A stretch of DNA of 64,000 nt from Streptomycetaceae bacterium (GTDB taxonomy: Bacteria > Actinomycetota > Actinomycetes > Nanopelagicales > Nanopelagicaceae). The stretch spans positions 1 to 64,000 of the forward strand of contig JAIXTW010000002.1 of NCBI GenBank assembly GCA_027483765.1, written 5' to 3'. Shown one piece after another: positions 46,290 through 55,544 of the stretch; position 1 is the first letter of the stretch, and the number at the start of each line of letters is the position of its first letter. The translations under genes and the position numbers were made by a program. The notes below the pieces were generated by a model that saw only the letters and a program-made list of their open reading frames with translations, ran no database searches and was not told where the DNA came from.

Positions 46290-46982
46290 CTAGGCCTTGG
46301 TGGCTTTGTGAACTGCGACAACCCCACCAGTGAGGTTGGTCCAGGAAACCCCACTCCATCCGGCCGCTGCAATCCTGGCGGCGAGCGCCTTCTGATCTGG
46401 CCATGCCCGAATCGATTCAGCGAGATAGATGTAGGCATCGGGATTGGAAGAGGTCTTGCGCGCCACCCACGGAAGAGCCCGCATCAGGTAGTTGGTGTAA
46501 ATCGTGCGAAATGGGGCCCAGGTAGGGCTGGAGAATTCACAGACCACGAGCTGCCCACCGGATTTAGTCACTCGCAGCAGTTGGGCTAGGGCAAGGTCGA
46601 TATCGGCGGTATTGCGAAGGCCGAAAGAGATGGTGACGAGGTCGAATTCGCCCTCCTTAAAGGGCAGATTCAAGGCATCGGCCTTGGTAAAGGCTAGATG
46701 CGGGCGGGCTTTGCGCCCGGCAGCGAGCATTCCATCGGAGAAATCGGCCGGAATCACATCTGCGCCAGCGGCAGCAAGCGGCTCTGAGCTAGAACCCGTG
46801 CCAGCGGCTAGATCCAGAATCTTCATCCCAGGCTTAGGGCCAATAATCTTGGTGGTGGCCCGGCGCCAAGCTTTGGTCTGCCCCAGGCTCAATAAGTCAT
46901 TAACTAGGTCGTAGCGCTTGGCCACACCATCGAACATCGCCGCGACTTCATCGGGATTCTTATCCATACTGGCGCGTGACAT
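46290..46982 (-). CDS. menG: Demethylmenaquinone methyltransferase
   Basis: SAM-dependent C-methyltransferase, last step of menaquinone synthesis (UbiE/MenG family). 230 aa: [29 protein letters not shown], the SAM motif [46 protein letters not shown], and [29 protein letters not shown] start at the second of two close ATGs, 9 nt after GGGGAG; the first would be only 3 nt from it. The gene is directly before nuoA. Confidence 0.93.
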   Translation of the reverse strand: MSRASMDKNPDEVAAMFDGVAKRYDLVNDLLSLGQTKAWRRATTKIIGPKPGMKILDLAAGTGSSSEPLAAAGADVIPADFSDGMLAAGRKARPHLAFTKADALNLPFKEGEFDLVTISFGLRNTADIDLALAQLLRVTKSGGQLVVCEFSSPTWAPFRTIYTNYLMRALPWVARKTSSNPDAYIYLAESIRAWPDQKALAARIAAAGWSGVSWTNLTGGVVAVHKATKA

Positions 46983-47051
46983 AGCCATATTCTCCCCGAA
47001 GGTAGGCTTCGGGCACAACTTGTATTAGCTGGCAGATGAGAGGCTTCACCG

Positions 47052-47651
47052 ATGTCGATTCAATCAGGATCATTACGCGCCACTGTCTTTCCGCGCAGCA
47101 CAGCCCTTACCCAAGCCCTCTTTATTCTCGGCGGAGTCGGCTTTATCGCACTCCTTGCACAGATTGCGATTCCTGTTCCTGGCTCTCCGGTTCCCGTCAC
47201 AGGCCAAACACTTGCTGTGCTCTTAATCGGAACAACATACGGCGCTCGCTTAGGAGTTCTTACATTTGCAACGTATCTCCTAGCTGGCGTTGCAGGTGCG
47301 CCAATTTTTGCTCCCTCTGGAACATCTGCCAATCATGGAATTGATCGCCTCATCGGTGCAACTGGTGGTTATCTGGTTGGAATGTTGGTGGCATCGCTAG
47401 TACTTGGTTACTTAGCTGATCGCAAAGCAGATCAGAAATTTAGAACTTCATTTCCCGCTCTTCTTCTTGGAGATGCAATCATCTTCACCTTCGGATTACT
47501 TTGGTTACAGCAGACGCTTAACCTTTCTTGGTCACAGACAATTGCCGCCGGCTTCACACCGTTTATTTTGGGTGAGGCGCTCAAGATTGCAATCACTGCA
47601 ACGTCGTTGCCGCTTGTATGGCGCAGAATTTCCCGCACTCTTAATAAATAG
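47052..47651 (+). CDS. bioY: BioY biotin transporter
   Basis: Substrate-specific S component of an ECF transporter for biotin, 199 aa with six spans: LAQIAIPVPGSPVPVTGQTLAVLLIG (family signature), GARLGVLTFATYLLAGVAGAPIFA, GGYLVGMLVASLVLGYLAD and GFTPFILGEALKIAIT. No energising EcfA/T genes are in the window. A GAGAGG stands 8 nt before the ATG. The menF start follows its stop immediately. Confidence 0.94.
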   Translation: MSIQSGSLRATVFPRSTALTQALFILGGVGFIALLAQIAIPVPGSPVPVTGQTLAVLLIGTTYGARLGVLTFATYLLAGVAGAPIFAPSGTSANHGIDRLIGATGGYLVGMLVASLVLGYLADRKADQKFRTSFPALLLGDAIIFTFGLLWLQQTLNLSWSQTIAAGFTPFILGEALKIAITATSLPLVWRRISRTLNK

Positions 47652-48875
47652 ATGGCGAATCTAATTCCAGTCACCACTACTCGAATTGGTGAACATCTTC
47701 CGCTTCTCGATTTATTGCCAGCGACGTCACCTATCTCGTGGGTGCGCAATGGCGAGGGTCTGGTCGGATGGGGTGTACATGCAACGACAAGTGTCAGCGG
47801 AAAAAATCGCTTCGAACAAGCGCGCGCATGGTGGCATCAGCAACTAGAAACTTTCTCTATCTCTAACTCGGTACACGGAAGCGGTACTGGGCCAGTTCTC
47901 TTTACCTCATTCTCATTCGATCGAAATGAAGAGTCGGTAATGGTTATTCCACAGGTAGTTGTGGGTAAGAAGGGTAAGAGTTCCTGGATCACCTGGATTG
48001 GCGACCAGCCCCAACCCACCTTGCCGCATAGCGCTCCACAAACCAGCTCAGCCACATTCACTTTTGGCGAAGGCACTCTCTCTTCCGCTGAATGGATGAA
48101 GCGAGTTGGAGATGCAGTCTCGCGAGTGAGTACCACTGCAGTTGAAAAAGTCGTGCTGGCGCGAGACCTCATTGCAACTGCAGATTCAGAAATCGATCCA
48201 AGACCAGTTCTGAAAAAACTTGCCGCCGAATATCCAACAACCTGGACATTTGCAGTTGATGGTCTTGTCGGTGCAACACCAGAACTTCTGCTCCGACTTT
48301 CACGCGGAATGGTGACATCACGCGTATTGGCCGGAACTATTTCAAAAACTGGTCAAGATGAAAAGGATTTAGCCCTTGCCGCCTCCCTTGCTCGTTCATC
48401 TAAAGATTTAGAAGAACACGAATACGCAGTGCGCTCTGTTGCAGATGCACTGGATCCATTTTGTTCTTCCACAAATGTGCCCGACTCCCCATACGTTCTG
48501 CATTTAGCAAATGTGATGCACCTTGCCACCGATGTGACTGGCGCCTTAATTGAATCTAAGCAACATGTCGATGCATTCTCATTGCTGCAAGCGCTACATC
48601 CATCGGCTGCAGTCTGCGGGACGCCACGAAACATTGCATTCGACATCATCGATGAAATCGAAGGTATGAACCGCGGGCGCTATGCCGGCCCAGTTGGTTG
48701 GATCGATGCCAGCGGCGATGGCGAACTCGGCATCGCACTACGTACTGGTCAAATTACAGATCGAAGCATTCGTATTTTTGCTGGCTGTGGAATTGTTGCA
48801 GCTTCAACACCTGAGAAAGAACTTGAAGAGAGTGCGGCAAAGATGATTCCGATGCGCTCAGCTTTACAGCACTAG
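47652..48875 (+). CDS. menF: Isochorismate synthase (menaquinone branch)
   Basis: Chorismate-utilising enzyme, 407 aa. The catalytic half has AVEKVVLARDLIATADSEIDP, WTFAVDGLVGATPELLLRLS, VLAGTISKTGQDE, DVTGALIESKQHVDAFSLLQALHPSAAVCGTP and MNRGRYAGPVGWIDASGDGE, IFAGCGIV. It begins directly after bioY, so they are co-transcribed. With menD nearby, the product is taken to feed menaquinone, not siderophores (entC is the other name). Confidence 0.92.
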   Translation: MANLIPVTTTRIGEHLPLLDLLPATSPISWVRNGEGLVGWGVHATTSVSGKNRFEQARAWWHQQLETFSISNSVHGSGTGPVLFTSFSFDRNEESVMVIPQVVVGKKGKSSWITWIGDQPQPTLPHSAPQTSSATFTFGEGTLSSAEWMKRVGDAVSRVSTTAVEKVVLARDLIATADSEIDPRPVLKKLAAEYPTTWTFAVDGLVGATPELLLRLSRGMVTSRVLAGTISKTGQDEKDLALAASLARSSKDLEEHEYAVRSVADALDPFCSSTNVPDSPYVLHLANVMHLATDVTGALIESKQHVDAFSLLQALHPSAAVCGTPRNIAFDIIDEIEGMNRGRYAGPVGWIDASGDGELGIALRTGQITDRSIRIFAGCGIVAASTPEKELEESAAKMIPMRSALQH

Positions 48876-48888
48876 CCCCAGATAGCGC

Positions 48889-49029
48889 TTATTTGCGTGA
48901 CTTCTTAACTACCTTCTTTGGTTTCTTGGGGGCTGAAGATTTACGAGTCTTTGGTTTTCCTTCAAAGGACAACTCTTCAGCATGAGCGTTAAGAATCTTT
49001 AGTGCTTGCTGAACCCGTGAAGCTTTCAT
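48889..49029 (-). CDS. 46-residue basic small protein
   Basis: Reading frame MKASRVQQALKILNAHAEEL followed by SFEGKPKTRKSSAPKKPKKV and VKKSRK. An amphipathic N-terminal helix is followed by a Lys/Pro/Ala-rich tail like the tails of nucleoid or nucleic-acid-binding proteins. The ribosome binding site is poor (AAGAA). It stands alone in a 340-nt space between menF and the TetR gene. I do not recognise it. Confidence 0.55.
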   Translation of the reverse strand: MKASRVQQALKILNAHAEELSFEGKPKTRKSSAPKKPKKVVKKSRK

Positions 49030-49219
49030 TTCTTAATTCAAGACCAATCTAATAGCTGCATGCGCTCGAACAAAGGGTGACTGCAGCGTGATTTTCATGG
49101 GTGAAATGTAGCGAAGATTGGAATAACATTCCAAATTTGGATTCTTGGACCGCCTGAAGATCAGCCGCCCGGTTGTTGCGCTCAGCGCCACACCTGTCCT
49201 TGGGTTCTAGACTGCGACA
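49030..49219. other. Intergenic region before the TetR gene, with palindromes
   Basis: No gene seen. It contains TTGGAAT-AAC-ATTCCAA (49118-49134), an inverted repeat with 7-bp arms and 3-nt spacer, overlapping the palindrome CCAAATTTGG (49131-49140). This is the kind of site a TetR dimer binds, and lies about 85 bp before the regulator start. TAGACT stands 6 nt before the GTG. Confidence 0.45.
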
Positions 49220-49882
49220 GTGGCAGTTAAGAAGCAGGCAGTTAAGCAGCAGACGGGCGTAGATTCCAATTCTCGGCAAGCCGCCTATAGCGCCCGCAAT
49301 CGAGCCCGGCTAATCAAAGATGCCCAGATGGTTTTGGCTGAGATTGGACCATCGGCCACCATCGAACAGATTGCGGCTCATGCCGAAGTTTCACCGACAA
49401 CAATTTATAAGTATTTTGAAAACAAGGACCAGTTATTTCTCGAAGCCCTGAGCGAGGCTTGGGATGATTTTATTCTCTGGGCGATCTCGACCATCATTCC
49501 CGGCGATTTGCTCGAGGTTACATTAGATACTGGACGCAAACTATTTTGGGCGAGAAAATCGCACCCGCTTTTTGCAGACATGCTTCACAACTCTTTAGAT
49601 CAAATACCGGATTTTGTTTATCAAGCAGATAAAGGTGAGGGTAAGAGCAGATTTAAAGAACTCGTTAAAGCGGAATTATTGAAGCCGGAAGATTTTGATG
49701 AGAGATGGGCTTTATGGGTAAGTATTTATTCCGGGCTGTTGAGGTCTGTATTTGTCTCTGAAGAGCTCACACCTGCGCAAGCGAATGTTGCCTTAGGAAT
49801 CGGGCTCTCTATCTGGGGTGTCAGTGATGTAAAGGCCAAGAAGCTGATTTCACGCCAAGTCCTGTTTGAGGCTGTGAACTAA
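49220..49882 (+). CDS. TetR-family transcriptional regulator
   Basis: 220 aa: basic N-terminal tail, then a TetR HTH (RARLIKDAQMVLAEIGPSATIEQIAAHAEVSPTTIYKYFENKDQLFLEAL) and a helical ligand domain without recognisable class. GTG start without a ribosome binding site; a leaderless transcript from TAGACT is possible. The target is unknown; autoregulation through the upstream palindrome is the first guess. Ends 3 nt from the converging menD. Confidence 0.9.
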   Translation: MAVKKQAVKQQTGVDSNSRQAAYSARNRARLIKDAQMVLAEIGPSATIEQIAAHAEVSPTTIYKYFENKDQLFLEALSEAWDDFILWAISTIIPGDLLEVTLDTGRKLFWARKSHPLFADMLHNSLDQIPDFVYQADKGEGKSRFKELVKAELLKPEDFDERWALWVSIYSGLLRSVFVSEELTPAQANVALGIGLSIWGVSDVKAKKLISRQVLFEAVN

Positions 49883-49885
49883 AGC

Positions 49886-51460
49886 TTACATAGAAGAGAT
49901 ATTGCTATAAATTTCTTTCAGGAAATCTGCATTGGTATTTCGATCTGGTGCATTTATCACCACGACACTAATCCCTTGCACCGGCGCTGAAAGTTCACTG
50001 ATTAATTGAACCTGTGAGTTAACTGTGCTTGCAGTGATTCCCATTGAGGTGGCAATCGCTGCCGGATCTAATCCATGAGGAGTTCCGAATACTTCTTCAA
50101 AGCCATCAACCCCGCGTTGCGAAAGGGTTGAAAAGATTCCGCCGCCATCATTATTGATAACAAAAATTTTAAGATTGATTTTCTCTTTCTGAATCAAACC
50201 AGTTAAGTCGTGCAAGAAGCCGAGATCACCGAGCACGGCTATGGTCGCTTTGCGTTGGGATGCGATACCAAGCGCTGTTGAGATATTGCCATCAATACCG
50301 GCAAGACCACGATTGGCAAATGTTTCTACTCCTGTGCGCGCGGAAGCAAAACCCTCGAGATCACGAATCGGGCGTGAGGAGGAGATAAACAGTGATGTTC
50401 CGACAGGGGTATTGGCTGCGATTTCTCGGGCAATGAGAGCTTCAGACCAGGTGGAGATATCGCCAATCATCTTGGATGCGCGAAGTGAGTACTTATTCCA
50501 CTTCTCTGCATAATCAGCATCACCCGGTTGCACTTCAACAACTGGTAGCTGTGTAAATTTCTGAGCTGCCATGCGATCACTGTCAACCGTTGCCAAACGT
50601 GGATCAATCACAATCTCTTTCCGTGCCATTTTGATAAATGCGTTGATAGAACGAGAAAGAGTTGTACGACCAATCACAACAACGGTATCAGGGGCCAAAT
50701 CATCTGTAATCGCCTTCGATGTGAGAAAGACGCTGGCATGAGAGATTGCATTGCTAAAGCTGAGTGGATCCTCGGCGATGACAGGCCAGCCGAGATCTTC
50801 GGAAAACTTTCTTACAGATTCTGCACTGAGGCCGCCACGGTCATGACCAATGATCAGAACACCACGTGTTGATTTTGTGTAGAAAGTTCCGGGACTCTTA
50901 CGAGCGAAAATCTTTGGAGTTGAGATAGTTAATCCATTAAGCCATTCATCATCACCATCTCCGATAAGCGGTTCTTCAAATTGAATGTTGAGATGCACCG
51001 GACCTGTATGAAGAGCATTAAACGGAAGTTCCATGGGATATGCCGAACCCGAAACATCGGCAAAGTAACGAACTGCTTTGCCAAAAATTCGAGCTTGCTC
51101 TGTTGTTTGGTTAGCTCCGGTCTTGCGCATAGAAGCAGGGCGATCTGCGGTGAGCACAAGCAATGGCTGGTTTGTATGTGAAGCTTCCAAAACTGCCGGG
51201 TGGTAATTAGCCACTGCCGTTCCGCTCGTGCAAAGAATTGGTACCGGAAGCCCAGATGCCTTTGCAATCCCAAGTGCAAAGAAAGCTGCTGCGCGCTCAT
51301 CGATACGTACATGAAGATTGATCAAGCCCTTCTTGCTCGCCTGATAAAAGGCTAAAGAAAGAGGTGCGTTACGTGATCCCGGGGAGATGACAACATCTTT
51401 GACGCCGGCTTCGAGAATTTGGCGAACAATCACACGAGCTAATTGAGTTGAAGGATTCAT
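49886..51460 (-). CDS. menD: 2-succinyl-5-enolpyruvyl-6-hydroxy-3-cyclohexene-1-carboxylate synthase
   Basis: ThDP-dependent enzyme joining isochorismate and 2-oxoglutarate. 524 aa: DVVISPGSRNAPLSLAF, IDERAAAFFALGIAKASG, LCTSGTAVANYHPAVLEAS, RPASMRKTGANQT and the ThDP motif GDLGFLHDLTGL...NNDGGGIFSTL. The ATG overlaps the menC stop (TGATG); a GTG three bases earlier is also possible. Last gene of the menB-menC-menD unit. Confidence 0.95.
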   Translation of the reverse strand: MNPSTQLARVIVRQILEAGVKDVVISPGSRNAPLSLAFYQASKKGLINLHVRIDERAAAFFALGIAKASGLPVPILCTSGTAVANYHPAVLEASHTNQPLLVLTADRPASMRKTGANQTTEQARIFGKAVRYFADVSGSAYPMELPFNALHTGPVHLNIQFEEPLIGDGDDEWLNGLTISTPKIFARKSPGTFYTKSTRGVLIIGHDRGGLSAESVRKFSEDLGWPVIAEDPLSFSNAISHASVFLTSKAITDDLAPDTVVVIGRTTLSRSINAFIKMARKEIVIDPRLATVDSDRMAAQKFTQLPVVEVQPGDADYAEKWNKYSLRASKMIGDISTWSEALIAREIAANTPVGTSLFISSSRPIRDLEGFASARTGVETFANRGLAGIDGNISTALGIASQRKATIAVLGDLGFLHDLTGLIQKEKINLKIFVINNDGGGIFSTLSQRGVDGFEEVFGTPHGLDPAAIATSMGITASTVNSQVQLISELSAPVQGISVVVINAPDRNTNADFLKEIYSNISSM

Positions 51461-52398
51461 CACACGAGCTCAGCAGTCTTCATAACCCGATTCTTCCACC
51501 ATTCAAAGCGAGTAGGTGCCACTTCATAAGCGCTCATCCCTGGTTCAAAGTCTCTTATTTCAATCTCACCATTAACGATGGGCATCTGGGCTACATCAGA
51601 GCTGAGAAGTGCTCCGGTTCCTAATCCGCAATCGAAGTTCACTTCTGGAAATGACGCCGCCAGGATTAATCCGTAATTGATTCCGACCGCGCTCTCAAGT
51701 GCGCTAGAGATAACAACCGGCAACTTATGGTGTTCGGCTAGTGCATGTGCGCGCGCAATGCCACCTAATGGCTGCACTTTGAGCATCAGAATATCGACTG
51801 CGCCATTGAGATCTACTGCGAATGGATCTTTCGCTTTCCGAAGTACCTCATCGCCAGCAATCAAAATATCTATCTTTTCCTTAAGTTCACGCAACTCATC
51901 AATCGTGGCACAGGGTTGCTCGACATACTCAAGTTCACCAATAGCGCCATAGATCGCTCGAAGATTTGTAACAGCCTCTGCGACCGACCAATTGCCATTC
52001 ACATCAATACGTATCTTTGCTTGGGGACGTAGCGACTTAATCCACGTAAGGCGAGCGATATCTTCGTCAAGGTTTTCGCCAACTTTTACTTTAAAGGTTT
52101 TAACTAGCGGAAAAGCGTCAACGATCTGTTCAATCTCTTTCCGGTCATTAAGTGCCGGAATCGTGCCGTTAATCTTGATTGATTTCCGATACAACGTGGG
52201 GCGAGGCTTTGTTGCCGCTTCTATCGTGCACGCAAGCCATGGTGCACACTCTGCGTCAGTGTATTCAAGAAATGGCGAGAACTCTGCCCAGCCATATTCA
52301 CCTTTAAACAGTGCAACTTCTCGAACGTTTATCCCGCGAAAGTTACTCTTTGTGGGCAGCGCAACTACGCGCATCGTTTCGAGCAGAGATTGATCCAT
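51460..52398 (-). CDS. menC: o-Succinylbenzoate synthase
   Basis: Enolase-superfamily dehydratase, 312 aa: FKVKVGENLDED (catalytic Lys pair), RIDVNGNWSVAEA, EYVEQPCATIDEL, IAGDEVLRK (metal ligands D, E, D), LMLKVQPLGG (second Lys) and VISSALESAVGINYGL. An internal start at residue 9 is possible. 3 nt after menB. Confidence 0.93.
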   Translation of the reverse strand: MDQSLLETMRVVALPTKSNFRGINVREVALFKGEYGWAEFSPFLEYTDAECAPWLACTIEAATKPRPTLYRKSIKINGTIPALNDRKEIEQIVDAFPLVKTFKVKVGENLDEDIARLTWIKSLRPQAKIRIDVNGNWSVAEAVTNLRAIYGAIGELEYVEQPCATIDELRELKEKIDILIAGDEVLRKAKDPFAVDLNGAVDILMLKVQPLGGIARAHALAEHHKLPVVISSALESAVGINYGLILAASFPEVNFDCGLGTGALLSSDVAQMPIVNGEIEIRDFEPGMSAYEVAPTRFEWWKNRVMKTAELV

Positions 52399-52401
52399 AA
52401 A

Positions 52402-53280
52402 TTAAGGACGCTTGGGAAACTTTCCAAAATCAGGTTTGCGCTTCTCTTTATAGGCATCGCGACCTTCTTGGCCTTCTTGCGATAAGTAAAAGAGAAGAGT
52501 GGCATCGCCAGCAAGTTGCTGAACTCCGGCTAACCCATCGTCGGCTGCGTTCATAGATGCCTTAATCAAGCGAAGCGCCATTGGAGAGTTCTGCAACATC
52601 TCGCGGCACCAAGAAACTGTTTCTGCCTCTAACTCTTTGAGCGGAACAACAGTGTTAACCAGCCCCATTGATAGGGCTTCTTGCGCATCGTATTGACGAG
52701 TCAGGAACCAAATCTCGCGCGCTTTCTTCTGACCAACACTTGCCGCCAGTAAACCAGAGCCATATCCGCCATCGAATGAACCCACCATCGGTCCGGTCTG
52801 ACCAAATTTTGCATTATCTGCAGCGATGGAAAGATCGCAGACAACGTGAAGTACATGTCCGCCACCAATAGCCCAACCTGCAATCATGGCAACAACTGGT
52901 TTTGGTGTGCGACGAATCTGCACCTGTAGATCTAGAACATTAAGTCGACCAACTCCCTGCTGTGAAAGTGAATCATCACCTAAATATCCATCATCACCAC
53001 GGACGCTGATATCTCCGCCGGAACAGAATGCTTCATCGCCTTTACCGGTAAGAATAATGACGCCGACTTCTGCGTTGTCGCGTGCTAAATCAAAAGCGGA
53101 TTTCAATTCAATAATTGTTTGTGGACGAAATGCGTTTCGCAGCTCTGGTCGGTTAATTGTGATCTTTGCAATGCCGTCGGCAACTTCATAAGTGATGTCA
53201 GTAAATGCTTCACCACCAGGGCCGGTCGCCCATGCTGGGATGCTCCGGTCACCAAAATCACGCTTAATCGGCTTGCTCAC
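52402..53280 (-). CDS. menB: 1,4-Dihydroxy-2-naphthoyl-CoA synthase
   Basis: Crotonase-fold cyclase of menaquinone synthesis, 292 aa: [90 protein letters not shown] and the C-terminal [18 protein letters not shown]. Complete. Divergent from menE with about 40 bp between. Confidence 0.95.
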   Translation of the reverse strand: MSKPIKRDFGDRSIPAWATGPGGEAFTDITYEVADGIAKITINRPELRNAFRPQTIIELKSAFDLARDNAEVGVIILTGKGDEAFCSGGDISVRGDDGYLGDDSLSQQGVGRLNVLDLQVQIRRTPKPVVAMIAGWAIGGGHVLHVVCDLSIAADNAKFGQTGPMVGSFDGGYGSGLLAASVGQKKAREIWFLTRQYDAQEALSMGLVNTVVPLKELEAETVSWCREMLQNSPMALRLIKASMNAADDGLAGVQQLAGDATLLFYLSQEGQEGRDAYKEKRKPDFGKFPKRP

Positions 53281-53321
53281 GGTTCCTCCATTTGGTCTAC
53301 GGGCGATAGCCTACGCGGGCA

Positions 53322-54416
53322 ATGGAGCCAAATGCACAACGAGAACTTTCCGCAGCCAATCCCGAGTGGAGTGCGCGCGAATTAATGGCGTGCCTTGCCA
53401 GCGCCCTGAAATACCAGGGCCCGGCGCTATCTCTGGGTCAATCACAATCCAAACTTGTTGATGGCGATATCAGTCTTGTCGTTGCTACCACCGGCAGCAC
53501 TGGGATCGCGAAAGAGGTTGGACTTACCGCAGCTGCACTTATTGCTTCTGCTCAGGCTTCGAATAAATATCTAGGTGCGGCCGTTGGTGATACCTGGTCA
53601 CTACTACTGCCAACTACTCATGTTGCAGGAATTAACGTATTAATCCGCTGTCTGGAACTTAAGACAGAAGCGGTGGATCTGCGAAAACACCAAGGGGAAT
53701 ATCCGCAGGTAGATTTCACTTCGATTGTTCCTACACATTTATTTAGGGCACTCAACGGTGATGCTCACTTGCTCAAGCATTTGGTAGATGCGAAAGCAGT
53801 TCTTGTTGGTGGAGCTGCTTTACCTGATGCACTGCGGCAAAAAGCGGCTGCTGCCGGAATCAATATTGTTACTACTTATGGAATGACAGAAACTTCTGGT
53901 GGCTGTGTCTATAACGGTCAGGTGCTAGATGGAGTTGAAGTAAAGACTATGGAAGATGATCGAATCGCAATTAGCGGCCCAGTATTAGCTAAGAGTTACC
54001 TTAATGATGAATCACTATGGAATGAACAGATGCAAGATGGCTGGTTTCTTACCTCTGATTTTGGCCGAATTGAAGGTGGCAAGTTAATTGTTGAAGGTAG
54101 AGTCGATGATGTTCTCATCGTCGGCGGAGTAAATCTGTCGATTGCTGCGATTGAACGCTTTGTGCAGAATAGATATCCGGCACTTACCTTCGCTGCATTC
54201 GGAGTTAAAGATGCGCAATGGGGCGATTCGCTGCACCTTGCTATCGCCGGCGATGTATTAGCCGATGAAACGAAAATTACCGAATTTCTCATTGAAGGTT
54301 TCGGACCGGAAGCAAAGCCGAGAGGGTTCTTATCTATTCCAGAGTTGCCGCTCATTGGAATCGGTAAAGTTGATCGGAAGAAACTAGCGCAGTTGCAGCA
54401 GGAGGCTACTCATTAA
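53322..54416 (+). CDS. menE: o-Succinylbenzoate-CoA ligase
   Basis: Acyl-adenylating enzyme activating OSB, 364 aa, the compact actinobacterial MenE. AMP motif VATTGSTGIAKEVGLT, then LLPTTHVAGINVLIRC, VLVGGAALPDALRQ, NIVTTYGMTETSGGCVYNG, WFLTSDFGRIEGGKLIVEGRVDDVLIVGG and C-terminal IGIGKVDRKKL with the catalytic Lys. No ribosome binding site is seen before the ATG. Confidence 0.93.
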   Translation: MEPNAQRELSAANPEWSARELMACLASALKYQGPALSLGQSQSKLVDGDISLVVATTGSTGIAKEVGLTAAALIASAQASNKYLGAAVGDTWSLLLPTTHVAGINVLIRCLELKTEAVDLRKHQGEYPQVDFTSIVPTHLFRALNGDAHLLKHLVDAKAVLVGGAALPDALRQKAAAAGINIVTTYGMTETSGGCVYNGQVLDGVEVKTMEDDRIAISGPVLAKSYLNDESLWNEQMQDGWFLTSDFGRIEGGKLIVEGRVDDVLIVGGVNLSIAAIERFVQNRYPALTFAAFGVKDAQWGDSLHLAIAGDVLADETKITEFLIEGFGPEAKPRGFLSIPELPLIGIGKVDRKKLAQLQQEATH

Positions 54417-55257
54417 GATTTGGATTCAGGGTGCACGCCCTCGCACACTGCCAGCTGCCATCGCTCCAGTTGTGGTTGCCACTGTCTTAGCGGGTGCCGA
54501 TTTCAAACCGGTACAAGCGCTCTTGGCGCTCTTTGTCAGTGTGAGTCTTCAGGTTGCAGTCAATTACTCCAATGATTACTCAGATGGAATTCGCGGAACA
54601 GATGACAATCGCATCGGTCCTATTCGCTTAACGGCTTCCGGTTTAGCGCCAGCTGAATCTGTAAAGCGCGCCGCCATACTTTCATTTGCTGCTGCCTCGA
54701 TTGCAGGACTAGCCCTTGCTGCACTTTCTTCCTGGTGGGTAATTCTCATCGGGGGTGCCGCGATTGCGGCAGCATGGGGATATACCGGTGGCAAGAATCC
54801 ATATGGATATAAAGGTTTGGGCGAGATGTCTGTCTTTATCTTTTTTGGAGTTGTCGCGACCATGGGAAGTTATTACGTGCAAACGCTGGAAGTTAATTGG
54901 CTTGCCTTTGCCGTATCGGTTCCGATGGGTTCACTATCGTGCGCACTGCTTGCAATAAACAATATTCGTGATCGAGCCCAAGATGTGCTGGTCGGAAAAC
55001 AAACGCTCGCAGTGCGACTAGGTGATCGCGGATCCCGAATATTCTTTGTTTTCTTAATCACATCCGCCTACCTTGTTGCCTTTCTCACTGGCCGGATCTG
55101 GGTTCTCTTAACACTGATAACCCTGCCAATGGCTTTTAGCCTTGCAAAGTTAGTACTTCGGGGGGCTGCTGGCGCTGAACTGATTCCACTGCTGGGGAAA
55201 ACGGGCAAGTTGCAACTTTTCTTTGCGATAACATTTGCTATCGCGCTAGCGCTTTAA
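54412..55257 (+). CDS. menA: 1,4-Dihydroxy-2-naphthoate polyprenyltransferase, probable ATT start
   Basis: UbiA-family membrane prenyltransferase attaching the side chain. It has GARPRTLPAAIAPVVVA, the Asp-rich motif NYSNDYSDGIRGTDD, RLTASGLAPAESVK, GYTGGKNPYGYKGLGEMSVF (a second, DxxxD-poor, loop), and NNIRDRAQDVLVGKQTLAVRLG; about eight spans. An in-frame TAG at 54385 and the absence of ATG, GTG or TTG before 54472 leave ATT at 54412 as the best start: AGGAGG stands 6 nt before it. The GTG at 54472 would remove the conserved GARPRTLP segment. 281 aa from ATT. It overlaps the menE stop by 5 nt. Confidence 0.9.
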   Translation: MKIWIQGARPRTLPAAIAPVVVATVLAGADFKPVQALLALFVSVSLQVAVNYSNDYSDGIRGTDDNRIGPIRLTASGLAPAESVKRAAILSFAAASIAGLALAALSSWWVILIGGAAIAAAWGYTGGKNPYGYKGLGEMSVFIFFGVVATMGSYYVQTLEVNWLAFAVSVPMGSLSCALLAINNIRDRAQDVLVGKQTLAVRLGDRGSRIFFVFLITSAYLVAFLTGRIWVLLTLITLPMAFSLAKLVLRGAAGAELIPLLGKTGKLQLFFAITFAIALAL

Positions 55258-55274
55258 GAGATTACAATTGGAGC

Positions 55275-55538
55275 ATGATTAAGTTGACAGGTTTCCTCCT
55301 AATTTTGTCGGTCGCTCTTACTCTTTACACTTTCATTGACTGCGCTCGACGAGATGAAACTCAAATTCAAAAATTACCCAAGTGGGGTTGGTTGCTCATT
55401 ATTCTCTTTACCGGCATCTTTGGGCCGATTGCATATTTGATTATCGGAAGAAATCCACTTAAGAACTTGCCAAAGAGAAAGCCACAGAAGCGAATCTTGC
55501 CTCCTGATGATGACCCAGATTTCTTGCGAAAAATCTAA
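55275..55538 (+). CDS. PLDc_N-domain small membrane protein
   Basis: 87 aa: span LTGFLLILSVALTLYTFIDCA, loop RRDETQIQKLPKWGW, span LLIILFTGIFGPIAYLIIGRNP, basic/acidic tail. This is the phospholipase D/cardiolipin synthase N-terminal membrane hairpin found alone. Such a gene commonly accompanies menA/resC in Actinobacteria; its function is unknown. Confidence 0.85.
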   Translation: MIKLTGFLLILSVALTLYTFIDCARRDETQIQKLPKWGWLLIILFTGIFGPIAYLIIGRNPLKNLPKRKPQKRILPPDDDPDFLRKI

Positions 55539-55544
55539 AGGTTT

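Noticed and set aside
46250-46438. Long N-terminal extension of NuoA
   Set aside because: The frame stays open into menG, but the extension has no NuoA similarity; family length fits the GTG at 46249.
47652-48875. Isochorismate synthase as a siderophore gene (entC)
   Set aside because: No entB/E-type genes nearby, whereas menD, C, B, E and A lie within 7 kb.
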